Below are positions 44,951 through 55,529 of a stretch of DNA of 60,000 bases, one piece after another. A program made the position numbers and the translations under genes. The notes beneath the pieces were generated by a model. That model saw only the letters and a list, made by a program, of their open reading frames with translations. It did not search any database and was not told the origin of the DNA. Each line of letters starts with the position of its first letter. Position 1 is the first letter of the stretch. This DNA comes from Cristatella mucedo (Eukaryota; Bryozoa; Phylactolaemata; Cristatellidae): NCBI GenBank assembly GCA_009760855.2, contig WPIO01000086.1, forward strand, positions 981,001 to 1,041,000. Reading direction: 5' to 3'.

Positions 44951-45411
44951 TGACTCTGACAGCCAATGATAATCTGCTATTCACTTCAAAGATTTCCTTC
45001 GAGTTTTCACACGGAAGCTTAAAAAAGCCAAGGCTTATTTTTTCACTGGAAAGCTGAATTCCTGCCAGGTGGACCCTAAACAGATTTATAAGATAATAAA
45101 CCATTTACTGGCCAATGCTGAGAGGTCTGACTACCCAGATATTAAGGGCTCTGCCGAAAAGTCTTCATCCTTCTTTACTGAAAAAACTGTGCACATTCGT
45201 ACCTCCATAAAGCCCCTCCGACTAAAGCAATTGTGGAATCACAATCTGTGACCTTCCTTAAAAGGTTCTCCGAGGTTTCTGCATGCAACGTGGCTACCTT
45301 AATAAGGTCTAGCAAAAAAAGCTCGTCTCCTGAAGACACTATACCATCATATCTGTGGTCTTCACTGGCAGACCAACTTAGCCCAGCCATAACCGAGAAT
45401 TTAATGCTTCT

Positions 45412-46005
45412 TTGGGAAAAGGGGTCATCCCAAGAACCTTCAAATCGGCTATCGTTAGACCTATTCTTAAAAAGCATGAATTAAATACAGAGGTCCTTGC
45501 AAACTATCGTCCACTTTCCCTTCTTCCTTTCTTATTGAAGATTCTTGAAAAAATTGTTTCTAAGCAGCTGGTTGAACATATTGAAAAGAATAAAATGTCA
45601 GAACAATTTCAATCAGGGTTCATGAGGCAGCACTCCACTGAAACTGCTCTCCTCCGTGTTAAAAATAACATTCTACGTGGCAACGACGACGGGAGTGTCA
45701 CTGCTCTAGCCTTGCTATATCTGTCAGCTGCCTTCAACACCGTTGATCGCAATGTTCTACTTGAACGATTGAGAACGACAATCGGTCTGGCAGATGAGGC
45801 ACTGACGTGGTTTAGATCGTACCTGTCTGATCGTATTCAATCCGTGTCGTGTGGGGGTCAGGTCTCACACACGAGACGGGTCACCTGTGGAGTCCCTCAA
45901 GGGTCCATACTCGGTCACTTGCTGTTCTCCATTTATACTCAATATCTGGGAAAAGTGATTAAGGCCCATGGAATAGGATATAAATTTTATGCTGACGATA
46001 CTTAG
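45412..46005 (+). pseudogene. LINE B reverse transcriptase fragment
   Basis: An open frame of 197 codons in the reverse transcriptase: NYRPLSLLPFLLKILEKI, EQFQSGFMRQHSTETALL, LALLYLSAAFNTVDRNVLL, TCGVPQGSILGHLLFSIYTQ and YKFYADDT followed directly by TAG at 46003. In motif A, Tyr (ALLYLSAAFN) stands where the first catalytic Asp is expected and Asn follows Phe, so this copy is inactive. Coding resemblance continues after the stop (LYLSFKPSESAAA). Confidence 0.85.
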
Positions 46006-46681
46006 CTGTATTTGTCATTCAAGCCGTCGGAATCTGCTGCAGCAACTGATAAATGCTTGCCTTGCCGATATTCAATCCTGGATGTCGGAAAACTTCTTGA
46101 AACTAAATGACTATAAAACAGATCTGCTGCTCATAGGACACACTATGCGTGTGGCTAGATAATCAGGCTTGAGCCTTCTAAGAGGTGATGTTGTTGTGCG
46201 ACCATCCCCACTTGCTCGAAATTTAGGTGGCGTTTTCGACAGCTGCCTCAATTTTAAAAGCTTCATACAGAAGACTACTTCTAAAGCTAGCCATCACGTC
46301 CGATTCCTATCCAAGGATATCTGTCCACAATGGCTTTCAAAAATTTTAACTAACTCCTTAGTTCTGTCTCGGCTTGATTATTGTAATTCCATTTTGACTG
46401 GGCTACCAAAGAAAGCAACTAGGTCACTGCAGCTGACTATGAATATTGCTGCAAGGCTAGTCTTTAAGTCCCAGAGGTTTAAGCACGTGTCTCCTTTGCT
46501 AAAAGCTAGGATGGAAGCCGGTTGAGCAACGGATGCAGAGCAAAGTTCTTATGCTGACCCACAAGGTCCACCACGGCTTGGCTCCTTCGTACCTAGCTGA
46601 ACTGCTGCACCAGTTTCAGCCTGTTCGCGCCCTCAGGTCCTGCGTGGACAATAAATTAGCTGTTCCATTCCTCAGCTTAAG

Positions 46682-47361
46682 GAAAACTGCTTGCTGGCCT
46701 ACCGACATGTGCAATCAGACGATTAAAGCTGGTGCAAAACTCCGCAGCTAGGCTTGTCTGTCGTGAGCGTCGAAGGTGCCAAATCACACTACTTCTTGCC
46801 AACCTGCACTGGCTACCGGTCAAGCAATGGATGCACTTCAAGGTTTTGTCACTCACTATTAGGTCACTTCGTTCTTTGGCTCCAGACTATCTCTCAGATC
46901 TACTTCCCCACCAAGCCAAGCATAATACCACCCGCTTTTCGTAATCCAACAGTTTACCGCTACCTCCTACAAATCTCAGTTCTTTTGGAGACTGTGCATT
47001 TAGTTCGTATGCTCCCAAAGCCTGGTGCTCCCTCCCGACTTTCGTCAGAACATCTCCTGACTTGACCACATTTAAAAGAATTTAAAAATGCACCTATTTA
47101 CGATAGCAGTTAGTGGGTCCCTGTGATTCGTCCTTCATGTGCTCATGTGTGCTGACACTGTGCATGCTGCCACTAACCACATTTGCATGCTGACCCTGTG
47201 CATGTCACCCCTAACCACGCTATTCATGTTGTTTATCAAGCATGATATTACTCACCATTCAATCGCATTTCCCTTTACAGCAAATGTAAAGTGCCTAGAA
47301 AGAGATTGAGTTCTCTGAGGGCGCTTTATCAAGTGCATTATTATTATTTTTATTATTATTA
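46682..47361 (+). mobile_element. LINE A inserted in LINE B
   Basis: A 680-bp 3' end of LINE A with C-terminal coding (NSAARLVCRERRRCQITLLL), a 3' UTR and a (TTA)n tail, flanked by TTAAG (46677-46681 and 47362-47366). It shows that LINE A was active after this LINE B had inserted. Confidence 0.9.
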
Positions 47362-47746
47362 TTAAGACCGTTGGCGACATAAGCTTTAGATCTGCAGGTC
47401 CTAGACTCTATAACTCGCTTCCACAGTTCTTACGCAACGATAACTACTCTCCTACTGCCGACTATGGCTCATTTTGTTCAGCAGTCCCGACCTGCTACTT
47501 CCATGCTACTCACTATCTCAACTGCTCTCCTGACTCTGCTATGCTTCCCACTTTTTCTTTGTTGCGTGAGACGAAGCTGTTGGCTACCGAATGCGTACCG
47601 AAAGCTACTTAGGCTGATAGTGGGCTATACAACACTCTCCGGCATAACACACACATAGTCTTTATGGCTTTGTGGAGTTACAGATGGAGATACATACAAA
47701 CACACATACTGTCTAGATTGACAAAAATAGCCCAGTATATGCTCAC

Positions 47747-48135
47747 CGATCGAAGCTGACGCCCTCCTCCAACGTTTTCTTGCTACTGTTGCTGAGCGGA
47801 GGCAGTCGAGGAGGAGGCGAAGCTGCCGAAGAGGACCGGCCTCCCTTGCCTCTGTCCTCATCGTCGTCGGTGCAGTCCCACAGACGCGTCAGCTCAGCCA
47901 GCCGGCCTCTCTTGGCGCTGCCACCGGTAGCTCGGTCACCGCCCGGCGACCGACACACCCGGTGAAGACTCGTCAAGCTGTAAGGTCTGTCGTTGGCGTG
48001 CCCTGCGAGCGCCAGCTGGCAGCGCTCAGGCATCGCAGGCTCGGCAGACTGAAAAGCAGGCAAGCCTGCACTGCATCTGCTCGAGGAAACCAGGCGCGTG
48101 CCCGCGGCAGCAGCCCCGAGCTCCAAGCCTGCTCG
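47747..48135 (-). CDS. candidate exon, anillin-like N-terminal region
   Basis: A GC- and CpG-rich open frame on the minus strand ending at a strong donor (GATCG then GTGAGC at 47746). A pyrimidine-rich stretch and cacggcag near 48136 could be the acceptor. The reading contains SAKRGRLAELTRLWDCTDDD, then EDRGKGGRSSSAASPPPRLP and PLSNSSKKTLEEGVSFD. The pattern basic-RLxxL...WDxxDD followed by a Ser/Pro-rich tract resembles the N-terminal region of anillin, the actin-, myosin- and septin-binding scaffold of the cytokinetic ring. That match is from memory of the family and rests on one short motif. The exon lies between a LINE B end and unassigned DNA. No anillin-homology or PH domain exon is seen in the window. 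Confidence 0.42.
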
Positions 48136-49089
48136 CTGCCGTGGGCGCCGACTCGTAAGCCGGGTAGGGAGTGGGAAGGAGGGAGGCGAGCCAATGTCGC
48201 CGGCAGTTGCCTAATTGTGCACTTCGGGCTTAGACTGCTTTAAGCTACCACAGCAGTCGAGTGGCAAAGTGCTAGATCGATGCAACAGCTCGAGTCAGGC
48301 TGCCCCGAAAGCCAGCCAGCACCGAAATGTTCTGGTCCTATGCATTGTCTCCGAGTCGCATATAGGCCGACATCCGGTGGACCGAACTAGAAACAGGGTT
48401 AACGTTTAGGGCAATGGCGAAGCCAAGCGGTCGTACCTGGCGACTGCCAGATGGCGTTCCAAATGAGTGCTTTGTTACAGCATTAATATTCGCAGGTGGA
48501 GAGTAGGTAGCAGGTAGCAGAGCATGGAGATAGCAGAGCACGGCAGCAAGTAGTAGCGCTTCCACTCCTAAATCAAACGAGTCCACGTGCCAAATACCAT
48601 ACCCACAGAGAGCCAATCGTTTATAGTACCAGCCATTGCGCATTCAACCCACTTCGTAAAGCCAAAAAACCAAGTGCTAAACTATGCCACACTATGTATC
48701 CTGATCACATTGGTTGTAATTTAGGAATCACAAACAATCCCTAAAACTGTCATAGTCACGCTTACAAATATTCCAACGTGTCACTGACCGTATAATTTTA
48801 AAAGTCATCCTCGGACGAGCATCCTGCAGCCAATGCCACCGAGCTGGTGCTGAAGGTGAGCTGTTTCTCCTCTCAGTGCCAAGGCAGTTAGTGAGACATA
48901 GCCTGTGGTCCCTGTCCCTTCTTAGTTCAGCAAGTAACCGGCAGCGCCTGACGAGTAACTGATACCAGCTGGCTTACCAGCTGCCATCCGGACCAAACGA
49001 TTGATTATCAGAAACTAGATTTACGACTGGCCATATGTGCCTCTGCCTATAGTTTTCAAGACAGACCGACGAGCAATAGTTGAACCTAA
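48136..49089. other. unassigned spacer
   Basis: No gene or repeat recognised. If the preceding exon is real, this is the intron or 5' flank upstream of it. Confidence 0.4.
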
Positions 49090-51640
49090 GCACACCAATG
49101 TGCAATAAACCCCTTGTAATAAGCAACGTTATTTCTGAAAAAGGTCTCGACATGCTTGCTTTGACTGAAACTTGACTAAGATCGGTAAACTGCAAGGAGA
49201 TTAAAGAGGTTACCCCGGCCGGTTTATCTTTCTTTTGCAACCCTTGATCAATCAAAACTGGAAGTGCAGTTGCTATTACCGAGTGCTTGAAATTCGACTT
49301 TGAGCCATTTGCAGTACCCCTGAAGCCATCTTTCGAAATTTCGCCCAACAAGCTACCAATGGTGGCAGTAGTTTATCGCCCATTATGGGTGTTTACACCA
49401 TTCATTTTGATAACTTATCCGATGCTGTCAGCACTGAATTTCGTGCACTGACTGACTCATCGTCTCTTGTGGCTCATGTGCATGCACGGCCCTATACACA
49501 TTAAGGGTCACACACTCGACCGAATTTTCTCACACAAGTGCACTTAGTTATAACTAATTATTATCAAACCCTGCTTATCTGAGCACATGCAGATCTTATT
49601 CGGTCTACAATGTGTGCCCTCCCCTCTCACTGAAATCACCTGTGAATCACGAAATGTCAAGACCGTTGACAACGACGCTGTCCGTGCGAGAATATCTGCT
49701 TCGCCTCAGCTGCTCAATCTCCCTTCCGACCAGACACCACAGGTAGATTGCTACAACACGACACTAACTGTTATACTCGATGAGTTTGCAACCCTGACTA
49801 AGAGCAATGTGCACCCTCTCATAGACGGCTTACGGTTTACCTCAGACATTAAACTAGCTAGGTCTACTAAGCACAAGCTTTAATAAGCATACACAAGATC
49901 AGGACTGAATGTCCCTCGACAGGCATCCGAAAACTGCTGCAGGTCGTACCAATCGATACTAGCAAAGGCCAAGTCTAGCTTCTATAAAAAAAATGTTGAA
50001 TCACAGCTGCACAGTCAAGAAATGTCGACGATCAAATTTCTCCTCAACCGCACCCCGGTTAGCTCTTTCCCAAATGATCATTGTGATGATCTAGCTGATA
50101 TCTTCTTCTGATACCACGGGATCGAGGTCGTGAAAACGAACCGCTTTACCTAGCGTGACATCACGGCTCACCAAAAAGCTGTAGCCAGGCCACAACTGAA
50201 GAAAGCAACACTGGACTAAGAGAACTTGAGCAACGTCCACCCAGTCTCCCTTCTATCGTTCCTATCAAAGACAATGGAACGAGTGAGCCGTGGCAGACCA
50301 GCTGAACTTATATCCTGAAACTTCAAACCTTATTAGTAACTTCCAGTCCAGTAAAAGAGCTCATCACTCCACTGAGTCAGCCGTGCTTCGGGTTTACAAC
50401 GACCTACTTAGGAACCCAGCCGTAGGCAGAGTATCTCTGCTTCTTTTGCTTTATCTTTCGACAGCTTTTGATGGAATCAATCATCAAGTCCTTCTGGTGT
50501 GCCTCTTATCTCGCCTGGTCATCATTAGCGCAGCATTCCAATGGTTCAGGTACTATCTCGGTGGGAGGTTCCAGAGGATTGATGTGAATGGACAAAGATC
50601 ATCCAAGGAACCTCTGAAATATGGGGTACCTCAGGGCTCCGTACCTAACCCTGTTTTTTTCACAGTTTATACTCTTCATCCTGCTGAAGTGACTTCTAAC
50701 CACAATCTAGGCTTTCACTTCTATACAGATGACACTTGGTTGTACCCTTGCTTTGATCGGTCCCAGCCCTCCAGCACTCGAATACACCCAACTCCCTTGT
50801 CATATTTCAAAGAGATCTTTCACTAGACGTCCAAATCAGCTCCACATTCAAGAGTTTACCTACTTTCAGCTACATAATGTTGCTCACATTCGGGCTTGTT
50901 TAGACAGCGATGCAGCTTCAAATTAGTCCATGCATTTGTGACATACCGTCTTGACTTCTGTAACTCAGTGCTTGCTGATCTACCGGCCTATGCACGCACT
51001 TGCTTACAGCTGGTGCGAAACTCTGCAGCTAGGCTTGTCTGTCGAGAAGGTAGCAGTTGCCACATCACACTACTTCTCACCGAGCTGCACTGGCTCCCAG
51101 ACAAGGAACGCATCAACTTCAAGGTATCGTTACTCACTTTCAGGCTCCTACGTTCTTCGGCTCCAGCCTACCTATCAGATCAATTGCCAACCAGACTAAG
51201 CATCATACCACCTGCTTTTTGGAATGTACCTGTTTACCGATACCTTGTAAAAACCTCAAATTCTTTGAAGACCATGTCTTTAGTTCGTTTGCTCCGAAAG
51301 CCTGAATGAAACTTACTCCCGACTTCCATCACGACATCCCCTAAGTTGTCCACATTTAAAAAGAAACTAAAGACGAACCTATTTACCACAGCATTTAGTG
51401 GGTTTCTGTGATTCACCATTTATGTGCTGATGCCTGAGGACACTGTGCAAGCAGCTGCTAGCCAAACTTCCAAGTTGATGCATTTCAAACCTAGCAATGT
51501 TATTCTTGTTGTTTATTGAGCATGCTATCACTAACCATTCGATTCGTGATTCCTTTGCAGTAATTGTAAAGTGCCTTGAAAGAGATTTGGTTCTCCGAGG
51601 TCGCGTTATCAAATGTATTATCATTATTATCATCATTACC
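49090..51640 (+). mobile_element. LINE A, long degenerate copy
   Basis: Begins near the endonuclease start (MCNKPLVISNVISEKGLDML), like the copy at 10966, and shows the LTET motif followed by a stop, VYRP, THIKGHTLDRIF and the linker (NVKTVDNDAVRARISASP). A deletion and a SINE I scrap lie near 50110-50173. The reverse transcriptase resumes at 50180 with a 178-codon open part (LLYLSTAFDGINHQVLL, YGVPQGSVPNP, FHFYTDDTW; YADD is changed to YTDD), then the C-terminal zone, 3' UTR and an impure tail ending about 51640. Not functional. Confidence 0.85.
50113..50173 (-). mobile_element. SINE I head fragment within LINE A
   Basis: The minus strand shows ttggtgagccgtgatgtcac and gacctcgatcccgtggtat. 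Only the tRNA-like head remains, at a deletion point of LINE A. Confidence 0.65.
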
Positions 51641-52224
51641 ACCACATCACACCACTTCTTGCCGACCTGCACTGGCTCCCTGTCAAGCAACGAATCGACT
51701 TCAAGGTTTTGTCACTCACTTTTAGGGCACTTCATTCTTTGGCTCCAGACTATCTCTCAGATCTACTTCCCCACCAGGCCAAGCATCGTACCACCCGCTT
51801 TTCGGAACTCAACAGTTGACCAATACCTCGTACAAACCTCAAATCCTTCGGAAAGCGTGCATTTAGTTCGTTAGCTCCCAAAGCCTGGAACTCCCTCCCG
51901 ACTTGCGTCAGAACATCCCCTGACATGACCACATTTAAAAAGAACTTAAAACACACCTATTTAGGACAGCATCTAGTGGGTCCATTTGATTTGTTCTTCA
52001 TGCGCTTATGCATGGTGACACTGTGCATGCTGCCACAATCCACATTTGCTTGCTGACCCTGTGCATGTCACCCCTAACCATGTCATTCAGGTTGTTTATC
52101 AAGCATGATATTACTAACCATGCAATCGCATTTCCCTTTGCAGCAACTGTAAAGCACCTAGAAAAAGAATGAGTTCCCTGAGGGCGCTTTATCAAGTGCA
52201 TTATTGTTATTATTATTATTATTA
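51641..52224 (+). mobile_element. LINE A 3' end, head-to-tail with previous copy
   Basis: A second, 5'-truncated LINE A starting HITPLLADLHWLPVKQRIDF right at the tail of the copy ending at 51640. The C-terminal part is nearly intact. Full 3' UTR and (TTA)n tail to 52224. Confidence 0.88.
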
Positions 52225-52401
52225 GTTCGGAATAAATACTGGCCAGTGGAAGCTACAGCAGCAGCATGTCATAGGTGCTATCATCACGACCACTTTGAGC
52301 ACTTGTTTGCAGGGCTAAGGTGCTTGCTATTCACGAGCCAAGAAGTCTATACAAGTCCTACATTAGGTGATCCTGAATAGGAGACAGGCATTGTTAAAGT
52401 T

Positions 52402-52454
<53 letters not shown>

Positions 52455-52590
52455 GTCTTTCTCCCTCTCTGTCTGTCTCTCTCCCCTACTGTCTGTCTCT
52501 GTCTCTCAACGTGTCTCTCTGTCACTCCCTGTGTCTTGGTTTGTCTCTCCCCTGTCTCTCCCTGTGTCTCGGTCTCTCTCTCTCTGTCTC
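52402..52590. repeat. microsatellite (CT)n, compound
   Basis: Long (CT)n with ctgt and ccct variants. The apparent Ser/Leu-rich reading frames are artefacts. Confidence 0.93.
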
Positions 52591-52591
52591 C

Positions 52592-52630
52592 CTATTGCTG
52601 CTATACAAATGAGGCTGTTTGATCAGGTAA
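52592..52630 (+). mobile_element. SINE I 3' tip
   Basis: The segment gctgctatacaaatgaggct then gtttgatcaggtaa matches the 3' end of SINE I, at the right edge of the microsatellite. Confidence 0.55.
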
Positions 52631-54262
52631 CCTTCAACTTTTAACTTTATTTCATCCCTACGGCTCATTCAGCTCAAAGCTCTCCACAGAATGATCAAAG
52701 TTGATGCTGAAGCGGTTTCAGCCGGATTTACAATTGCATGAGTTTCAGGAGGATGCTAAAGCAGAGAAAGGAAAGGATGTGCTGCACTCTGAAAAGTCAA
52801 ACCTGCGACCTTCAAAACAAAAAATATGTCAATCTAGCTGAAAACTTCTAAGATACTGCAAACAATATTCTCGATGGGCCGTTAAACCACTGCTGCACCG
52901 TGGAGCAGAAGGTTAGTCCAAGTGCAAGGATGTGAATAGGAGAAAAATGTACTCGCTGAGTAGAGACCAGCACCTAAACGATAAGTGTGGACCACGAAGC
53001 TACTCGGACGAATCGGGTGATAAGCTGGAAAGCTTCCTGTAGCTCACTCAAAGCCCAGGAGGCTTTCAATACGCAAAAGGTGGACAGCAGACTCCATCTC
53101 ACGTGACGAAGAGACCTTGCAAGGAGAATAGCTGAGTCAGAGGGTCACTGGATTAAGTGACTAGTGTGAACGATCAAGGTCGCATGCCGAGAGAAGGCCA
53201 CAAGATTCCAAACGTAGGCAAGAATAAACGGAAATACATTTGGTCATGATAGGAACCTAGCTACCATTCAGTGGAATGATAGGCTGCCTAGTGTAAGCCC
53301 TACTTTACAATCTTCGGGCATCGAGCCTTTAAATCTAGAATAACCAGGCCAATAACAAGCAAGGGGTAATTGGGTTTGCCTTTCGCCATACACTCACAGC
53401 CGGTGCAACAGACAAGGCATTCCTTGATGCACCGGTCGCACGGTCAGCAGCATATGTTCTAAGCAGGAGCAGTTCGTCTGCAGTAAGCTTCCTGGACTTC
53501 TGCTGCTCAAGAAGGCTCCGAGAAGCTAAAATCAGAAAAAAACGACAAGTTCAGAATCTACACCGGCAAACCACAAAGAGCTGCATGCAATAAAGATGAT
53601 TTGCGAACTGAAGCAAAAAACCTGAGCAACACAAGGAAAAGCTCGGCCAATCAGTTTGTCGCAGAATGAAAACAGAGTGATTTCCACTGTTACTCAAACA
53701 AAAACGGCGGTTCCAAAAAAGTAAACAAAACAATGGAATAAGAATGACAAGCAGTAGGCTAAGAGTGCAGTTCGTCGGGTCGTGCTATCACTTCTACCAT
53801 GTTTTTCGAGGTAAAGATTCTATTCTTTAATGTCACACTAGCGATGGTCATCTGAGCCGCATTGCATGCTGAGAAGATCTATAGTTTGTCAGCTCACGGT
53901 GCTGGCTGATAACCAATACAACTCACACTCACATAAATCCACATTGCGAACATGCATAAGACATGCACTAAATTGCTTAAAGGCACATTGTTCATGCTTT
54001 ACTAGGAGGTAAAATGCAAACGTTCTCTCTCCCTGCCTTTTTAATGACCAGACCAGCAGCAGCAAAAACGTGTCCACAGCAGCAGTGGTGTCGCACACTG
54101 TCAGGTTACAGTGAATAGAGCATGCTAGTATTTACAGGCAGCAGTGGTGATGATAAGCCTGTGTAATTGACCATATGAATCGGTATCGAACAGGCTCACT
54201 AGGTAGCAGATCTTACCTAAGCTTAGGCAGCACAGCTTATTAGCAGAGCAGTCAACAACTCT
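52631..54262. other. unassigned region
   Basis: No gene or repeat recognised in about 1.6 kb. Short open stretches (for example minus-strand 53551-53733) have no motif. Confidence 0.4.
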
Positions 54263-54408
54263 TGGTTTGGCCTAGAGGTTAAGGTGCCCACCTCAAACCA
54301 AGGTCAACATGAGTGTATTTGATGACCGAGGTTGAGGGCTTAAGCCCAATGGCATCTGAATAAATATTAAGTTATCTTAGGGTGCTATACAAAAGAATCA
54401 TATATATT
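54263..54408 (+). mobile_element. SINE II
   Basis: Head ttggtttggcctagaggtta, then aggtgcccacctcaa, a B-box zone ggttgagggcttaagccc and the end aagttatcttagggtgctat then acaaaag, which resembles the LINE A end. Confidence 0.78.
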
Positions 54409-54500
54409 TTAAGCAACATTCAGGTAACAGTCAGGGTTACTAACAATTCCTACCGTTAGCTACTTGGATGCAAGCTTGGCTTAATGTTTTGAAGATTATT

Positions 54501-54627
54501 TAAATTCATTTGTATAGCACCCTAAAAGAACGTAGTCTATATTACAACACTTAACGTATGCCATTAGGCTCGAGTCCATGATCTCGGTCATCAAAGGCAA
54601 GCACCTAATTGATGGGTCAAACCAACA
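54501..54627 (-). mobile_element. SINE II, inverted partner
   Basis: Reverse complement of SINE II: attcatttgtatagcaccct at its 3' end, the B-box complement aggctcgagtcc, and the head complement gatgggtcaaaccaa. It lies 92 bp from the plus-strand copy. Confidence 0.75.
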
Positions 54628-55529
54628 AATACCCCAAGCAGTCTGGTGTAGATACACAAGGGCGGTTAATATGCATGCCTACGCAGCACTCACAACCGAA
54701 AACGACCCCCAAGATGAAAAAATTAGGAGTTCTACCGATGCCCTGGGGCCTTTCAACTGCATTTTTTCAAGCCAAGCTATTAGATCATTTTTACCAATTT
54801 ACCGCCAACTACAGTTCTGTTCAGAGGTAAAAAAAAGATTAATTAGCAAACCAGGACATTCAAATCGTTGATGCTTAAGAATTGCTGTGCAACTGTATAA
54901 ACCACAGCTTAGCATGCCTCTATTACTAAATAAACTACTAAAAGATAAGACGAATTGCTCAAACAATTATAGGGACCTATCGAGTATGCTATCAATTTAA
55001 CGACAGCAATCGCCTACAAATATGAAAAAAAGCATTATTGGGCAGCCTGTATCCAGGCTTAAGACAAGTGCTGCAGTTTAGAACTACTTCTTTTTAGCAT
55101 CACCCTGCTATTGCATGTAACTCTTTGTTGGACATGGTAAATATTGTTCACAGAGCAGCATTTCCGTGTTAGGCGATGCCACTCTTTACAGCACAGTAGT
55201 TTCCTGCTTAACGCATCAGACTTCATGTATGCGCATAAACAAACAATAAATGACTCAAAGACAGTTAAGCAAATTTCAGACAAGAAAAAAAATCTTCCAT
55301 GGAGTTTTTGGCAGAGAAGGAAACAAAGAGCCTAACGAAACTCGGCCTGCAATCTTGGCGACTATTATTAGAGTTCCATATTACGTCCAATAAAAGATGA
55401 CAAATGGCTGAACTGCCACTCAAAATGCACAAGCTAACTTAACGATTTCACAGATAATAATACAATCAAAGGAGTGGATCTAATTATGTAAAAGTTATCC
55501 TCAATTGAAGGGACGGTTAATAATTAATA
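54628..55529. other. unassigned spacer
   Basis: No gene recognised. Overlapping open stretches at 54578-54871 have no motif. Near 55520-55560 a short duplicated word precedes the LINE A copy. Confidence 0.4.

Larger units (their letters stand above)
44951..47690 (+). mobile_element. LINE B, longest copy, with nested LINE A
   Basis: The best LINE B of the window: the linker (KLKKAKAYFFTGKLNSCQVD), reverse transcriptase, C-terminal zone (SRLDYCNSILTGLPKKATRS and AARLVFKSQRFKHVSPLL) and the 3' UTR to about 47690. A LINE A copy at 46682-47361 splits the C-terminal zone; the LINE B reading ALRSCVDNKLAVPFLSLR resumes after it as TVGDISFRSAGPRLYNSL. Frameshifts and stops occur. No endonuclease part is present, so the copy is 5'-truncated. 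No clean (ACATT)n tail. Confidence 0.85.
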
